A DNA stretch of 64,000 nucleotides from Microbotryum silenes-acaulis (GCA_003665825.1 QPFY01000019.1:310001-374000); one strand, 5' to 3'. Positions 11,177 to 27,805 are shown, counted from the first letter of the stretch. A program made the numbers and translations. The notes: generated by a model not told the origin, from the letters alone.

Positions 11177-13256
11177 TCAAGAATCGGGGACGAAGTCGAG
11201 CGTCACACTCGAACCGGTCGCGATGGGGGCGAGTGCCGTCCTCTCCTGGTCGATGATGTCACTGGGTACGGCAAGAGGAGGCGATGCGCCGGCGGGTGTT
11301 TGGGTCGTCGCGTCGGCAGTTTGTGCTCTCGAACGAGAAGGACCACCTCCATCGACCGGGCCTTCTTCTTCGACCCCATCTTCAGCCGTGATACTGGCCC
11401 TACAAATCGGACACACGCGCTTGCTCTCCAACAACCACGATTCAATCTCCTCCTTGTGGAAAAGATGCCCACAGGGCAACTCCATCACCGCGTCACCGTT
11501 TTCAAAGTCGGAAAGACAGATGGAACATTCGTTCGAAGGTCGGAATTTGAGGTTCGAGCGACGGCGGGGGGCTAGAGCGGATGAGGAGGGGTTCGGGCGA
11601 CGGATCCGTCGTGTGATGGCGTCGGGGAGGTATTTGAGGTAGGCTGGGCGGGGAGTCGCAGCCGTGGTCGAGCTAGAAGAGTCGAGCAAAGGCGTCGATT
11701 CGGTTGCGATGGGATGAACGGAGGAGCTCGATCCGATCGCTTGCTCTTCATCCAAAGAGATCGACACCGTTTGTGGCCCCTTTTCGGTATCACCCCACAG
11801 GAAGACGGGCAACTTGGCGACGACGTCGCGAGGCGCTCGGTCCAATCGACGTTGGCGGATCATTCGGAGACGTTGGGTAAAGACCGTCAAGAGCGTGAGA
11901 AGAGAGGGCAGGAAGAGGATCAGGACGAGTAGGTCGAGCAGGGGCCAAGCAAAGAGCTCGTCTTTGGACAAGGTGACGAGCAGGCCTTGCGGGTCTTTGG
12001 ATTGCCCGTCTTGCACGTCCTGCCAGGTTCGAAGGATCGAGAGATACGAGGCTCGCGAAACGAACGTTGAAGGTATCCGGATATCATGGGTATCATCTGT
12101 CAAACACGTACGCTACAACATCAGCTCATGAAGAGGTGGGATCTTGTCGGGGTGATTGTGCTTACCTGGGCTCCAAGGCGTGAGCAACCCGAACCCACCC
12201 GAGACGCCGCCTTCCTGCGTACTCGAGTCACCAAATACAACAGCAGCGACGTTCCTCTCTTGCGCGAACCTAACTTTATTGGAAAAGGGGCAGCCGCCTC
12301 GTTCAATCAGGGCGATCCAACCCTGTCGTGGTGGGGTAGGGTACTTGTGGAGCGATGAAGAGTCGTCGGGGGTCGAGGAGAGGTTGCAGGCGTGCATATC
12401 GGTGTCGGCGAAAGCCGTGATGGGGTAGAGGTACGACTGCAGAGGTTCGAGGAGGATGTGGGGGCCGAATGAGGCCGGTCTAGAAGCGTACATTGCTTGA
12501 GTGGCCTGTGGGCGTGAGAAGTACATGGTCAGTTGAGCGGTTCAGACCGGGGTAGAGCTTTCGTGACAGCGAACCAACCTCGACGAATACCGCGCTCTCA
12601 CTCCAATTGGACCAAGCACCATCGACGACACTTTCCGAATCCACCTCGACATCGTCATCACCATCAAAATCTTCAACGTAGTATACCTGATCGGCCGACA
12701 TGACGGTGTTCCCCGGATCGAGAAAGAGCGGAGTGAGCCAGTTGCCGAGCGCTTGGACGGAGCCGAGGACATGGTGGCGGTAGCTCAAATAGACGTCGTC
12801 CCAATTCCTCGACGAGGCCGGAATGACGATGAGACGAGTGTCAAAGACGGGTCTTGCGGTAAGTTCTAGCCAGGTTGTGTCAATCGTTTGGCTGGCACTG
12901 GCACTGGCACTGTGGGTGGTGCTGGTGCGGAACAGTTCGTCGTGGCGACGCGGATGGAAGCGTGACGACGACACGAGCAGCACCGACACGATCAACGCCG
13001 ACGCCGTCACTACGACCAGCAATCGGAGGTACGATCGACGAAAACGACCACCGTGTGCTGGGGATGCGTTGTTCGTGGTGGTTTCATGGTGAGCGGATGT
13101 GGCGGTGTAGATGCTGCGGTGACTCTGTCTGAGCCGACTGCTGTTCGAGTCATGCGTGCCGTCGTCAGCGCTAGCGCTCGACGAGGCCCGTGCGACGATA
13201 GCGGGCGTCGTATTAGTAGTGGCGCCGGTGCGACTCCAAGTGGGGAAGGAGGCCAT
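11177..13256 (-). CDS. PA-TM-RING-H2 membrane E3 ubiquitin ligase
   Basis: This is a membrane-bound ubiquitin ligase of the PA-TM-RING type (RNF13/GRAIL/Tul1-like architecture), expected in the endosome, vacuole or Golgi membrane. Three exons join in frame (13256-12579, 12505-12166, 12096-11177), giving about 645 residues. Residues about 76-98 form a hydrophobic signal anchor (RRSYLRLLVVVTASALIVSV). A lumenal protease-associated domain follows, with the typical WIALIERGGCPFSNKV core in exon 2. A second membrane helix is at FAWPLLDLLVLILFLPSLL. The cytosolic RING-H2 is complete: C-x2-C in CSICLSDF, then CGHLFH, then CPICRA, giving all eight zinc ligands in C3H2C3 order. The N-terminus carries a long Ser/Thr/His-rich tail before the anchor. 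It lies on the same strand as proteasome alpha-4 but far from it, so no operon-like link is implied. Confidence 0.87.
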
Positions 13257-15110
13257 CCTGCGATCACGTCACGTCACGTTGACCCAGTCCAGCAGCTACA
13301 GCGGCGGGCACACGATCCGCAGAGACAGTCGACCTTGATCAAGGCTCGATGTGTATGACCAGAGGAGAGCAAGTGCAGGTGATAATCGCAGCGAGATCGT
13401 GAGCAGAGGAGAGGAGCGAGCGAGAGAGCGCCAATCGGACACGGCCACTGCACAAAGCGGGGGGCCCACGCTCGTATAGACGCTCGTCGTCGCTCTTCCC
13501 CCCCAAACGAAACGCTGAAATCATCAAGATAGGAGCGCGTCGCGCGCGTCCAACTCCACCTCGGTCGAATCGAATCCACGATCGATAGCAACTCAGGCAG
13601 TAGTCTGGGTAGCGGCTCTTCAAGAATCAAATGTACTTAAAAAGGGAAAGGGGAAGGGTAAGGAGGTGGAGAACGGCCGGGAGGCTCCGAGTCGCAGGAG
13701 CTGAGGTAGGAGGATCGGAGGTGAGGTTCTTGGTTTTGTGGGAATCCTTCCTGTCCCAAACCCCCGCCTCCTTCCTATTATACCTGGGATCCAACCTAAA
13801 CACGCGTCCCCCCAAACCAAGCTATGAAAACCATCCTCAGCCGGTGAGGTGGGAGAAGGAACGCAGTGGAGGAATTTGGGGTCGCGAGAGGGAAAAAAAG
13901 TCGTGGAATGAGAAGGTACCCCAGCATCTGTCGAGATGTAGACTCGAGAGGGAGAGTCCGAGGCGCAGGTGGAGAAGAGCGTAAGGCCCATGGCCTACCC
14001 AGTTGGTTGTCCATGGCACGACGGTCGTGGGACTGAGCGAGGTGACATATGCGCATGGACAAGCCAGTTCAACTCTTCAGCGTTCGCGCAAATCCGTCGC
14101 ACCAACAGCGGAAATGAACAGCCCTTTGAACTGACATTTAGCATCTCGACATGCCGAAACCTAAGCTGGAGTCCGACCTACTCGAGTTTGAACATATGGG
14201 CCCAACGAGACTTGGCTAACCATGTCTGCCTCTTCAAACCCCACGGTCTACTCCCTCGCTAAAATCAACACCTTGACCACCAATTTCCGCAAAAGGGGCC
14301 ATCACGACCACATGCAGAGGCGCCGTCGCGGCTCAGCACTTTGCATCGCTGGATGAAGTGGACATTCCTCGAGCTCCTCGGAAATGTGGTCGAAAATGAG
14401 GCTCCAGAAAGTTCTTGAACCTTTTCCCAGTGACAGATCATCGTCGTACGATACAACCTCTTCCTCGTCCAAATTTAACTAGACCAACACCGCCTGTTGT
14501 TCCATGAGCCTTGATGAAAGCTTGGATAAGGAATGGGCTGACGCCATTCGAGGGTCGAGACTCTGTCGATAACAATAGGGGAAGAATGGGCCTCTGTCCA
14601 CGATCAGCCGACGGCGGACTTGGAGCCAACAACATTTCCCGCTCTCGGCACCCATTGTTGAGGCGGTGTCGGGACCCTCTACAGAATCGAAACCGATCGA
14701 ACACGAAAGGAAGAGGTTCCAAAAGGAGACTGAATGTGTACGTCATCCATGGCATGGCTAACGTGCACGGTCTTGATGATCGTAGGTGTTCGAGGTCACG
14801 AGGTGAGCGGTCCAGATGTCTCAAGCTGGGCTGGAGAGCCCCTGTCTTGAAAGATCGTTTGGGTCGTCATATGCGAGTGGCTGGTTGAATCCTTCATAGA
14901 CATCTCCTTGCACAATCGGAATGAACTCCTGATGGCCAAGTCCTCGGGACGGATCGGTCGGGCGAACTGGCGCCATACCACAAGGCTGCATCTCTCCGCG
15001 CTCCCCTCCACGCGCCTCACGCCGTGATGCTCCAATATCGCACACTCACCTAAAAGCAAAAAAACGAACCCATCTTGATTACACTTCATTCATAGACAAA
15101 AAAAATCGCT
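13257..15110. other. Intergenic region without a supported gene
   Basis: About 1.85 kb lies between the start of the RING ligase and the stop of proteasome alpha-4, both on minus. The first 370 bases are presumably the ligase promoter. ORFs of 60-145 codons overlap on both strands without motifs, and none can be extended by convincing splice sites. A 44-codon ORF at 14222 starting MSASSNPTVYSLAK is the best-looking short frame but has no support beyond its ATG. Confidence 0.45.
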
Positions 15111-16507
15111 CTATACCTCTCCCAACGACTGCGTCACACTCGGACCGACGGTCATCGCTTCCCTCGACGCGGCCGTCGCGGCCAATCGGTTCTTCTTCTT
15201 CTCCTGTTCGGCCTCCTTCTCCTTCTCAATCTCCGCAACGACGGCTTCGATCTCTTCTAATGTCAAATTCTGTGTAAAAAAAGGGGGGGAAATTTGTCGC
15301 GCAGCATGGTTCAGCTCAGCTCAGAGAGAAAAAAGACTCGCAACGACATTCTCTCTGCCCCCATCCCCATCCCGCATAGCAGCTGCACCCCGCGTTCCCC
15401 TTCAACTCACCCTAACTTGACCATGACCGGTCATGACGGCCAAATCGATATTCTTCGCTCCCGTTTGCACGACCTCCAAAAGGGACTTGACCGCCAACTT
15501 GACCGCTTCATCCTTGTCCAAATCGGCGACCCAATTCTTTTCCAAGAATTCACGTACGGTCTTGGACGACCTCCCGATCGCGTTCGCTCGCCAGGCCGAA
15601 AAGATCCCCGAGGGTTCGGTCAGGTACAAACGAGGGGTTGGGTCATCGTGGTCAAAGCCTATGATGAGGCACGAAATACCGAACGGTCTCATCCCGCCGG
15701 ATTGGGTGTATTTCTTGTTGTTTTATGAGAACGATTGGCAAAACGTCGATTAGGGTCCTGCGTAGTCGTTCAAGTGAGAGCACAACCCAAGTGAACCTCT
15801 CTATTATTGCTCACCTGTTGAATACCGGCGATGTGTCGGGTAATGTATTCGACCGTGACGGGGTCCTCGACGGTCAATCGATGCGACTGGCATTCCATCC
15901 TCGCTCGGTCGACCAGGATCCTCGCGTCCGCTGTCAAGCCTGAACGGGTAGTTGTTATTAGAGTGATTAGCTCCCGTGTATCTTTACCGCCTCGAGTAAC
16001 CCTGACCACACGCCTCCCCAACCGCGGGTATCCTCCCCCAAGCAACGCCGCGTCATCAAATCCCCCACCCCCCCCCCTCTCCCTCCCCCTTCAAACACAA
16101 CGCACAACGCACCACCACCACCACCCTCGCCCCCAAAAAAACCTCCCAACGAAAAACTCACCCGCGAATCCCAAACAAACATGATCATCGATCATCGCCG
16201 TCTTCCTAACCGTTCTCGGGTCCTGTAATTGCATGACGGACTTCTTCTCCACGCCGAGTACGACAACTTGTTTACCTCTTACACCTACAGCACAGGTACC
16301 TTTACGTACGGCTTCGAGGGCGTAGTCAACCTGGGAGGTATAGGTTGAGAGGGGTGGGTTAGTTTTGAGTTTGAGCGAGGGAGGGAGGTGGGAGGTGGGA
16401 GGACGACGAGCAGCGGCTAGCGGGTGATGCAGAGGAGGTTAACTTACTTGGAATAGATGACCATCGGGTGAAAAAGTGACGAGAGAGCGATCGTAGCCTC
16501 GCGACAT
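15111..16507 (-). CDS. PRE6: 20S proteasome subunit alpha-4 (Pre6/PSMA7)
   Basis: This is a structural outer-ring subunit of the 20S proteasome core. Alpha subunits form the gated rings and carry no active site. Five exons join in frame (16507-16448, 16330-16162, 15939-15815, 15713-15411, 15269-15111), giving about 271 residues. The start [20 protein letters not shown] is the alpha-subunit signature helix and loop. [40 protein letters not shown] and [16 protein letters not shown] match PSMA7 almost word for word. [18 protein letters not shown] and the [16 protein letters not shown] tail identify alpha-4 rather than the neighbouring alpha types. The C-terminal extension after that charged tail (roughly 20 residues) is longer than in yeast or human. 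The stop (TAG at 15113-15111) is near a run of A's on the plus strand. Confidence 0.95.
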
Positions 16508-16623
16508 GATGAGCTGGATGAGGTGGGTTGTAGGGGATGAGGTCAGAAGAGCGAGAAGAGCGAGAAGAGCGGGAGGAGAGCGGCGTTGGACGAGGTGGGG
16601 GGCTGACGCTGACGACGCGCGAC

Positions 16624-16740
16624 TTTTATTTTTATTTTTATTTGATAGACTTCATTAACAACATAATTATATTAATACCTAGAAATCTTCGGAAAAGTCG
16701 GAGGGAATGCTGTTACGCACACTGGCAGAAGCCAGTAGTG
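16624..16740 (-). repeat. Retroposon 3' end, copy A1
   Basis: On the minus strand this reads as a short conserved coding-like end (SIPSDFSEDF then stop), an AT-rich 3' segment and a tail of AAATA-type repeats. The core CTCCGACTTTTCC followed by TAGGTATTA recurs at 27453-27570 and, diverged, at 34621-34765. The A-rich tail and shared 3' end are what a LINE or SINE insertion leaves. No full-length parent element is present in the window, so the class is inferred. Confidence 0.6.
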
Positions 16741-16787
16741 TAGGACACCTATGCGGGTCAAATTAAGCCTGCCAAAAAAACTAGGTC

Positions 16788-16880
16788 GCGCGTAACGCGT
16801 TAAGGCAGCTTTTTTGAAATTTGGCCCAGGAAAACGTTGGTACAGGCATGGTATACCATTCCTCCTCCACCGCCCGCGCC
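16788..16880 (-). repeat. Dispersed repeat B, copy 1
   Basis: Read on the minus strand, this segment contains AATGGTATACCAT, then CTGTACCAACGTTTTCC, GGGCCAAATTTC and AAAAAAGCTGCCTTAACGCG. The same words in the same order, diverged to perhaps 75-80 percent, occur at 27708-27805 on plus. The family is unnamed. Both copies sit near retroposon A copies but in a different relative arrangement. Confidence 0.55.
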
Positions 16881-17295
16881 CGGAGGCAAAGTAGCGGCTA
16901 AGTAGTGCACTTGCTACTCGCCTACTAGTACGCTAATCGGCCCTTTGCCTCAGCACACACTGGCACCCCCACCTTCAAGCTTCAACCCTCCCCCACAAGC
17001 ATGGGCTCCCTGCGACACACACTGCCACTACCACAGGCAAATCCAGCGTCCCTAGTAGGGAAAGATAAGGAAAACGAGATCAAGACCAAGCGTAAGAAAT
17101 CCACGAGGAGGAGGAAGAAGAAGGCGGCTGACACGATCATCGAGAACGGGGCGACCACGGGACCAGAGGAGGGGGCAAGAAGAAAAAGAAAAAGAAAACG
17201 ATGAGGTCGTGGCCCGTGCGAGAACGAGAAAAGGAGCCAGTCTTGTCCCCGAAGAGCGAGGCGTTTGTAAATTCCTCCGGCTACGCTGCTGGCAT

Positions 17296-17886
17296 TATGG
17301 TATAGCGATCAAAGATGGTATGATAATATAAAGGCTAAGGTATGACTAAGAGCTTTTAAGACACCCAAGGCGAGAGACACGAGAGACTGGGGGTAGAACC
17401 GAGAAGCGAGACCGAGAACGAGAACGAAACGCTGAGATTGGAGACTGGAGAAGATGCCAAACAAGAATTGAAACACGCAGAAAGTGAGAGCCGGATAAGA
17501 TTCTGTATTGGATCCTGGAAGTGGTCTACCTGAAAACAAGAAGCAAATTGCCCACAACGTCCCGGCGGTTCAAACCGCTGCTCTCCCTCATCATTCCCCT
17601 TCACCGCTTCATCCCACACATCGGGCCCGGTCTTCCTTCCAAATCCTGCCCTACTAATCCCACCATTACTCGTCATCTTTTTCGAGTCTTTGCGACGCAA
17701 AAGTGAAGGCCCGTTCAAAACCGCCGCCTCTTCCTGCCGTGACTCACCTTTAGCCTCCCTCCTCTCGTGGCCGCCGGAAATGACTCGTCGTCGAGGCGCT
17801 TAAGTCCGGAACTTGCTACCGCTACGATTTCTATTAGCCTTGACAAATTGAAATAGTGGATGCGACCGGATCCCGAGTACCACAGT
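17296..17886. repeat. Dispersed repeat R2, copy 1 (two homologous blocks)
   Basis: Two blocks, 17296-17630 and 17776-17886, match 54679-55026 and 55431-55522 in the same order, with clear but diverged identity. Shared words include TATGGTATAGC, CGAGAACGAG-type purine runs, GAAGTGGTCTACC, GTTCAAACCGC and GGATCCCGAGTACCACAG. Within block 1, TGGTCTACCTG at 17522 fits the pol III A-box pattern, and GGTTCAAACCG at 17567 fits the B-box closely. They lie 45 nt apart, as in a tRNA gene, suggesting a tRNA-derived SINE head. That reading is speculative. Confidence 0.6.
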
Positions 17887-18307
17887 ATCCACAGCAGCCC
17901 AACGAGGCCGCGTCCGAAACGTCGACGAGCCCTCCTCCATCGCCATCGATCCCGAGCCTTGATTACTACCTGTGGCAGTGCATCCAGGACACAGGCGAAC
18001 AACAGATGGAGGGGTGCGTGGCGCTTCGGCTTTGGTGTACCGACGACGCTGAACTTTTTCAGCAAACGACAGCGGATGACTTGCCGGATTTGACTTCGTT
18101 TGCCGGCAGCCCTGGTGACATGATTGATGAGAGACGGACAACAATACGGACGAAGAAGTTGGCTTTGATATAAGTGATCATTCGAGCGACGATTTGAGTC
18201 ATCACTCTATCGACGCCACAGACAACGGTGCATTTAGGCTTGAGGAGTGTGACTTCAATGCGGAAGATGATGGCAGTGATGACGAAACTATTGTTGCTGG
18301 TGGGTGA
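17856..18307 (+). pseudogene. Coding-like acidic fragment of unknown family, frameshifted
   Basis: Two frames here look protein-like. The first (17856 onward) carries a Pro/Ser-rich segment, then LDYYLWQCIQDTGEQQMEGC and LRLWCTDDAELFQQTT. Near 18125 the sense shifts to another frame that reads TDNNTDEEVGFDISDHSSDD and ends DDGSDDETIVAGG before a stop at about 18307. The acidic SDDE-type tail is seen in transposon-encoded proteins, but I cannot name a family. Its start overlaps the second block of repeat R2. A spliced host gene is less likely because no good splice pair bridges the shift. Confidence 0.35.
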
Positions 18308-18419
18308 TCCGCTATGTATCTCGCTTATATAAATCTGAACGACACTTCAGTCAGTCTTCAATGCGAGAGCGAATGAAGAGAGAAAGAGACGAAGTGTCGC
18401 CCAAGTGCTAAACAATCTG

Positions 18420-18620
18420 CTAGAAATGCCCCGCCTCCCCAATTAGATGGCGGGCCCAATTAACTGCAGCCAGGGTAAGATGGCGATCCCAGTCGAGTAG
18501 AAACATCCTGCCATTCTTCCATTTAGTCATATCTTCAGAGTCAAGAACAAGCCAACCCTCCAAATCCAATACCGTCCTTCCTTCGTCTTCGAACTCGGAT
18601 CCTAATGTAGAGACTTGTCG
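18420..18620 (-). other. Coding-like fragment of unknown origin abutting Copia inverted repeat
   Basis: On minus, a frame ending at 18420 reads VLDLEGWLVLDSEDMTKWKN then GRMFLLDWDRHLTLAAVNWA and RHLIGEAGHF before its stop. Composition and hydrophobic pattern look like real protein, but no start or family is evident. It is joined at about 18625 to the inverted copy of Copia gag, so it is likely a fragment moved with that rearrangement. Confidence 0.3.
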
Positions 18621-18626
18621 TTGACA

Positions 18627-19053
18627 TCTATGTCGTCTTGGCTTGCGAAGTCGAGGACAGGACGAACTTCGACTCCGATAACGATGTTGAACGATTTTGC
18701 CCGCTTCATGTAGACCGAAAGACGCTTGTACCATGATGGATAATCAGAGGCAATCTTGAGTCGAATGAGGGAAGACTTGTTGTTGTCCGAAGACAATGAC
18801 GCGGGGAGCGTAGCAGCAAGGTTATGAGCCTTACAAGCAAGGTTATGAGCCTTACAAGCCTAGCTGCTACGCTCCCGGCGTCATTGTCTTCGGACAACAA
18901 CAAGTCTTCCCTCATTCGACTCAAGATTGCCTCTGATTATCCATCATGGTACAAGCGTCTTTCGGTCTACATGAAGCGGGCAAAGTCGTTCAACATCGTT
19001 ATCGGAGTCGAAGTTCGTCCTGTCCTCGAATTCGCAAGCCAAGACGACATAGA
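18627..19053. repeat. 191-bp inverted repeat made from Copia gag start
   Basis: The left arm (18627-18817) is the reverse complement of the right arm (18863-19053) with only about two mismatches that I can see, such as GACTTC versus GAATTC. The loop is 45 bp and includes two tandem copies of AAGGTTATGAGCCTTACAAGC. The right arm is the first coding segment of the gag-pol remnant; the left arm encodes the same peptide on the minus strand (PSWYKRLSVYMKRAKSFN). Near identity implies a recent event. A transcript through it would form a long hairpin. Confidence 0.92.
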
Positions 19054-20462
19054 CAAATGGGACGAACGCGATCAATGGTGCCAAGAAAACATTCTCAATA
19101 CTATTGACATCACCCTTCAAGGCGCGCTCGCCTACACTGAGACGTCGGCCGAGATGTGGACGATACTCGAGAACAAGTTCAGGAAGCGTGGTCACAACGC
19201 GCTCTACACTTGTCTCGTCAGATTACTCGCCACCAAGTACATCGAAGGTCAAGATATGGATGCGCACCTAACCAAGTTGCGTATGTGCTACGAGGAGCTC
19301 GCAAAGATCGGCAAAGCCATTTCCGACGAGTACCTCTGCATCTTCATCCTCAACTCCTTGCCCGAATCCTGGAGCAATGTCAACATGTGGTTCGAACAAG
19401 CTCACGCGAATCCCGACGACGTCGTTACCTCCACTCAAGTCATTGGTCAGATCGAGAACGAAGCGCAACGTCGACAGACTGCCGCCATCTCGGTCAACTC
19501 GAACCAAGTGATCACCAAGTCCAACGCCGGTGCGCTGGCCACTTCGCAGCCCCTCAAGTGCACGCATTGCAACAAGAAGGGACACGTCGCTGCGGACTGC
19601 TACAAGAACCCCAACAACCCCAACAATCGTTTGGACAAGTCGAAGGGGTCTCCCAAGTCGAAGACGAACAAAGCTGCGGTAGTCTCTGAGCCGATCTCAT
19701 TCTCGGTTCAAGTTGCCAACTCCGTTACGACTCGAGTCATGCGCTGGATTATCGATTCTGGTGCTGCTCATCATCACACTGGCGTTCGTTCGTCGATCAT
19801 CGACTTCGTCGCTCAACCTTTCTCGGTCGAGACTGCATCGGGTCAGCGCGTCGTCTGCCCCGGTTACGGCACGGTCATCCTCGAGTCTACCTCAGGTCGA
19901 ACCATTCATCTCAAGAACGTCTACCATCTCCCTGGTGCGACGACTGGCCTCATCTCAGTCCGAGTGATCACGTCGCTGGGGTTCGAGGTCGCTTTTGGTG
20001 TCAACGGCCTTTGCAAGGTCTTAAAGGACAACACCGTCGTCGTCAGCACTCGCCCAGACACGGCGTACGAGCTTGACGTCAAGATGATCGAAGGAGTTTC
20101 AGCGACTCGCTCTACGGTCAGCGCCCCTCTTATGACTTGGCATCGTCGTCTCGGTCATCTTCCGGTTCCGCGCCATCCTCGATATGGTACGCATCGGTGC
20201 AGCTGAGGAACTCGACCTCAGTGACAAGACTGTGCACGACTGCGACACCTGTCTGTATGCCAAGTCCGAGCGTTCATCTTTCAAGGGTCATGGTTCTGCC
20301 TCTGCCGTTCTCGAGCGCGTCTCCATCGACCTCGGTTTCGTTCAGGAACTCGATCACGCCGATTGCACGGTCTATCTTGCGATCGTCGATCAATTCTCCT
20401 GCGGCAAATGGTGCTTCCCACTTTCGTCCGATCGAGGTTCTGAAGACGTTCGATATTGGTGA
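18824..20462 (+). pseudogene. Truncated, frameshifted Ty1/Copia gag-pol (Copia-1)
   Basis: This is a remnant of a Copia-type LTR retrotransposon. In order, it has a Gag region with the UBN2-like core (YPSWYKRLSVYMKRAKSFN), a zinc knuckle CTHCNKKGHVAADC at about 19558-19600, an aspartic protease motif WIIDSGAAHHHTG and GAG-pre-integrase HRRLGHLP. After a frameshift near 20155 it has CDTCLYAKSERSSF and the start of the integrase (ERVSIDLGFVQEL). The integrase catalytic core, reverse transcriptase and RNase H are gone, and no LTR was found on either side. Its Gag is unrelated in sequence to that of the intact element downstream, so it is a different family. The start codon lies in the loop of the inverted repeat. 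Confidence 0.88.
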
Positions 20463-26504
<6,042 letters not shown>

Positions 26505-27304
26505 CCTGCGAGCTATTGCTGGCCTTCGACTGTTTCTACTGTCGACCAACGCAGCCTTTGCAGATGACAGTTCTGGTGGTATCTCAATCGGTCCTTTTTG
26601 CTTAAAATCTTCCTTGTAAAAATGACGGTCATCACTCGTACTGTAGTGGCACTGAAAGTGACTAGGTTTTTGAGTCAGAGGACCCGGCGCGGGCAGAATC
26701 CACCGGTGGTCAACATTGCGATCGAAATCGTCTTGAGCACTCGGGTTTCCACATGGCAGATATATTTGTGAAAGTCGAACCTGAGACTTAAAAGTCGCCC
26801 TCTGTATTGCATTTCCCATCAAGTTGCCCACAGCCTTCTACTGCACTGTCCCATGCTGCGTGGGGTGCGCAGCTGAGGGTCAAGCGATAATGCATGCATT
26901 GTGAAAAGTGCAATTTGTCGGAAGTCAAGTCGCACTTCAGAGAATAGGACATAATCAGGTGATGAGATAATGAAGAGCTATACACCCGAATTCTGAAACG
27001 TCCTACCGTAAATGTCACCCCCCTGTGTGCTTCGTGTCAACTGTCGAGATGCGGAACAATCACAAAATGATCATTGGTTAAGATGCGAGGCGCGAGAGAC
27101 AGCGGGGAGGTCGTGTTTGGACAATGTGTAAGATCGCTCCCAATCGAGCATTGCGGAAGAACAAGAACAGGAACATGAACAAGAAGAGGGACCAATCATC
27201 AACCTGATCCGACTCAATTTGAGGAGCATTTAGTCACCCACTGTGCGTCCACGCGTCGATGTGCTTGGGCCAAGGCAACGTGCGGGAGCGAACCGTGAGG
27301 CCCC

Positions 27305-27570
27305 TTTTTTTATCTAATAGACTTTAATAACAGCAAGTGACCAGCCAGCTTTTGGGTCCCAATACCATTAATACCCTTAAGACCCAGTAGGGCCCAATAT
27401 GACTCGGCAAAAGGAAACTCCCATCTTCGAGATCCGAAGCTCCGAAGCAGGCCTAACCAGTGTGCTTAACTGCATTCCCTCCGACTTTTCCAAAGGTTTT
27501 CAGGTATTAATAGAACTATACTGTTATTGAAATCTACCCCCAAAAAAAGAAAAAAAGAAAAGAAAAAAGG
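27305..27570. repeat. Retroposon A2: inverted pair of 3' ends
   Basis: The right half (27453-27570, plus) carries the conserved end NCIPSDFSKGFQVLI then stop, an AT-rich 3' segment, and an A/G-rich tail of about 30 bases. The left edge (27305-27335) is preceded by T's and reads TAGACTTTAATAACAG, the reverse complement of the right-hand sequence CTGTTATTGAAATCTA apart from one or two mismatches. So two partial copies lie head to head, giving short terminal inverted repeats around about 230 bp. Confidence 0.55.
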
Positions 27571-27707
27571 GGGTAGTAAGTGGTGAGTGAAGAAAAGCAG
27601 AACATTGGTAGGAATATTGGTATTGTCTATAAGGCTAAGTCTAACACCGATTAGCTAATAAGCTTTCGCTTCACGGCTTGTGGGATGCCCAGAGAGGTGC
27701 ATCGTGC

Positions 27708-27805
27708 CGGGGTGGGCGAGGAGGGGGCAGCAATGGTATACCATCTCTCTACCAAGCTTTCCCCGGGCCAAAAAACCGAAAAGCTGCCTTATCGCGCGTG
27801 CGCGC
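27708..27805 (+). repeat. Dispersed repeat B, copy 2
   Basis: This matches the reverse complement of 16788-16880 through AATGGTATACCAT, CTCTACCAAGCTTTCCC, GGGCCAAAAAACCGAAAAG and CTGCCTTATCGCGCG. GGTATACC is palindromic. It lies 180 bp beyond the GCN20 stop. Confidence 0.55.

Larger units (their letters stand above)
16508..18626. other. Gene-poor repeat-rich region upstream of proteasome alpha-4
   Basis: Apart from repeats A1, B and R2 listed separately, this 2.1-kb stretch shows no intact gene. A 67-codon frame at 17001-17204 is rich in Lys/Arg runs and looks like low-complexity sequence. Two coding-like fragments of unknown origin (17856-18307 plus, 18420-18620 minus) lie next to the Copia remnant and probably belong to mobile-element debris. 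Confidence 0.5.

Noticed and set aside
11177..11642. Plus-strand open frames opposite the RING ligase
   Set aside because: They are antisense shadows of a clearly recognised RING-H2 coding exon.
14222..14356. 44-codon frame MSASSNPTVYSLAK
   Set aside because: It has a good-looking start but nothing after it resembles a known protein, and no convincing exon follows.
17001..17204. 67-codon Lys/Arg-rich frame (KRKKSTRRRKKKAAD...)
   Set aside because: Low-complexity A/G-rich DNA gives such frames by chance; there is no motif, leader or splice support, and it lies among repeats.
17522..17577. A tRNA gene in repeat R2
   Set aside because: Box-like words are present at the right spacing, but no acceptor or anticodon stem forms and the repeat extends far beyond tRNA length, so I kept it only as a SINE hypothesis.
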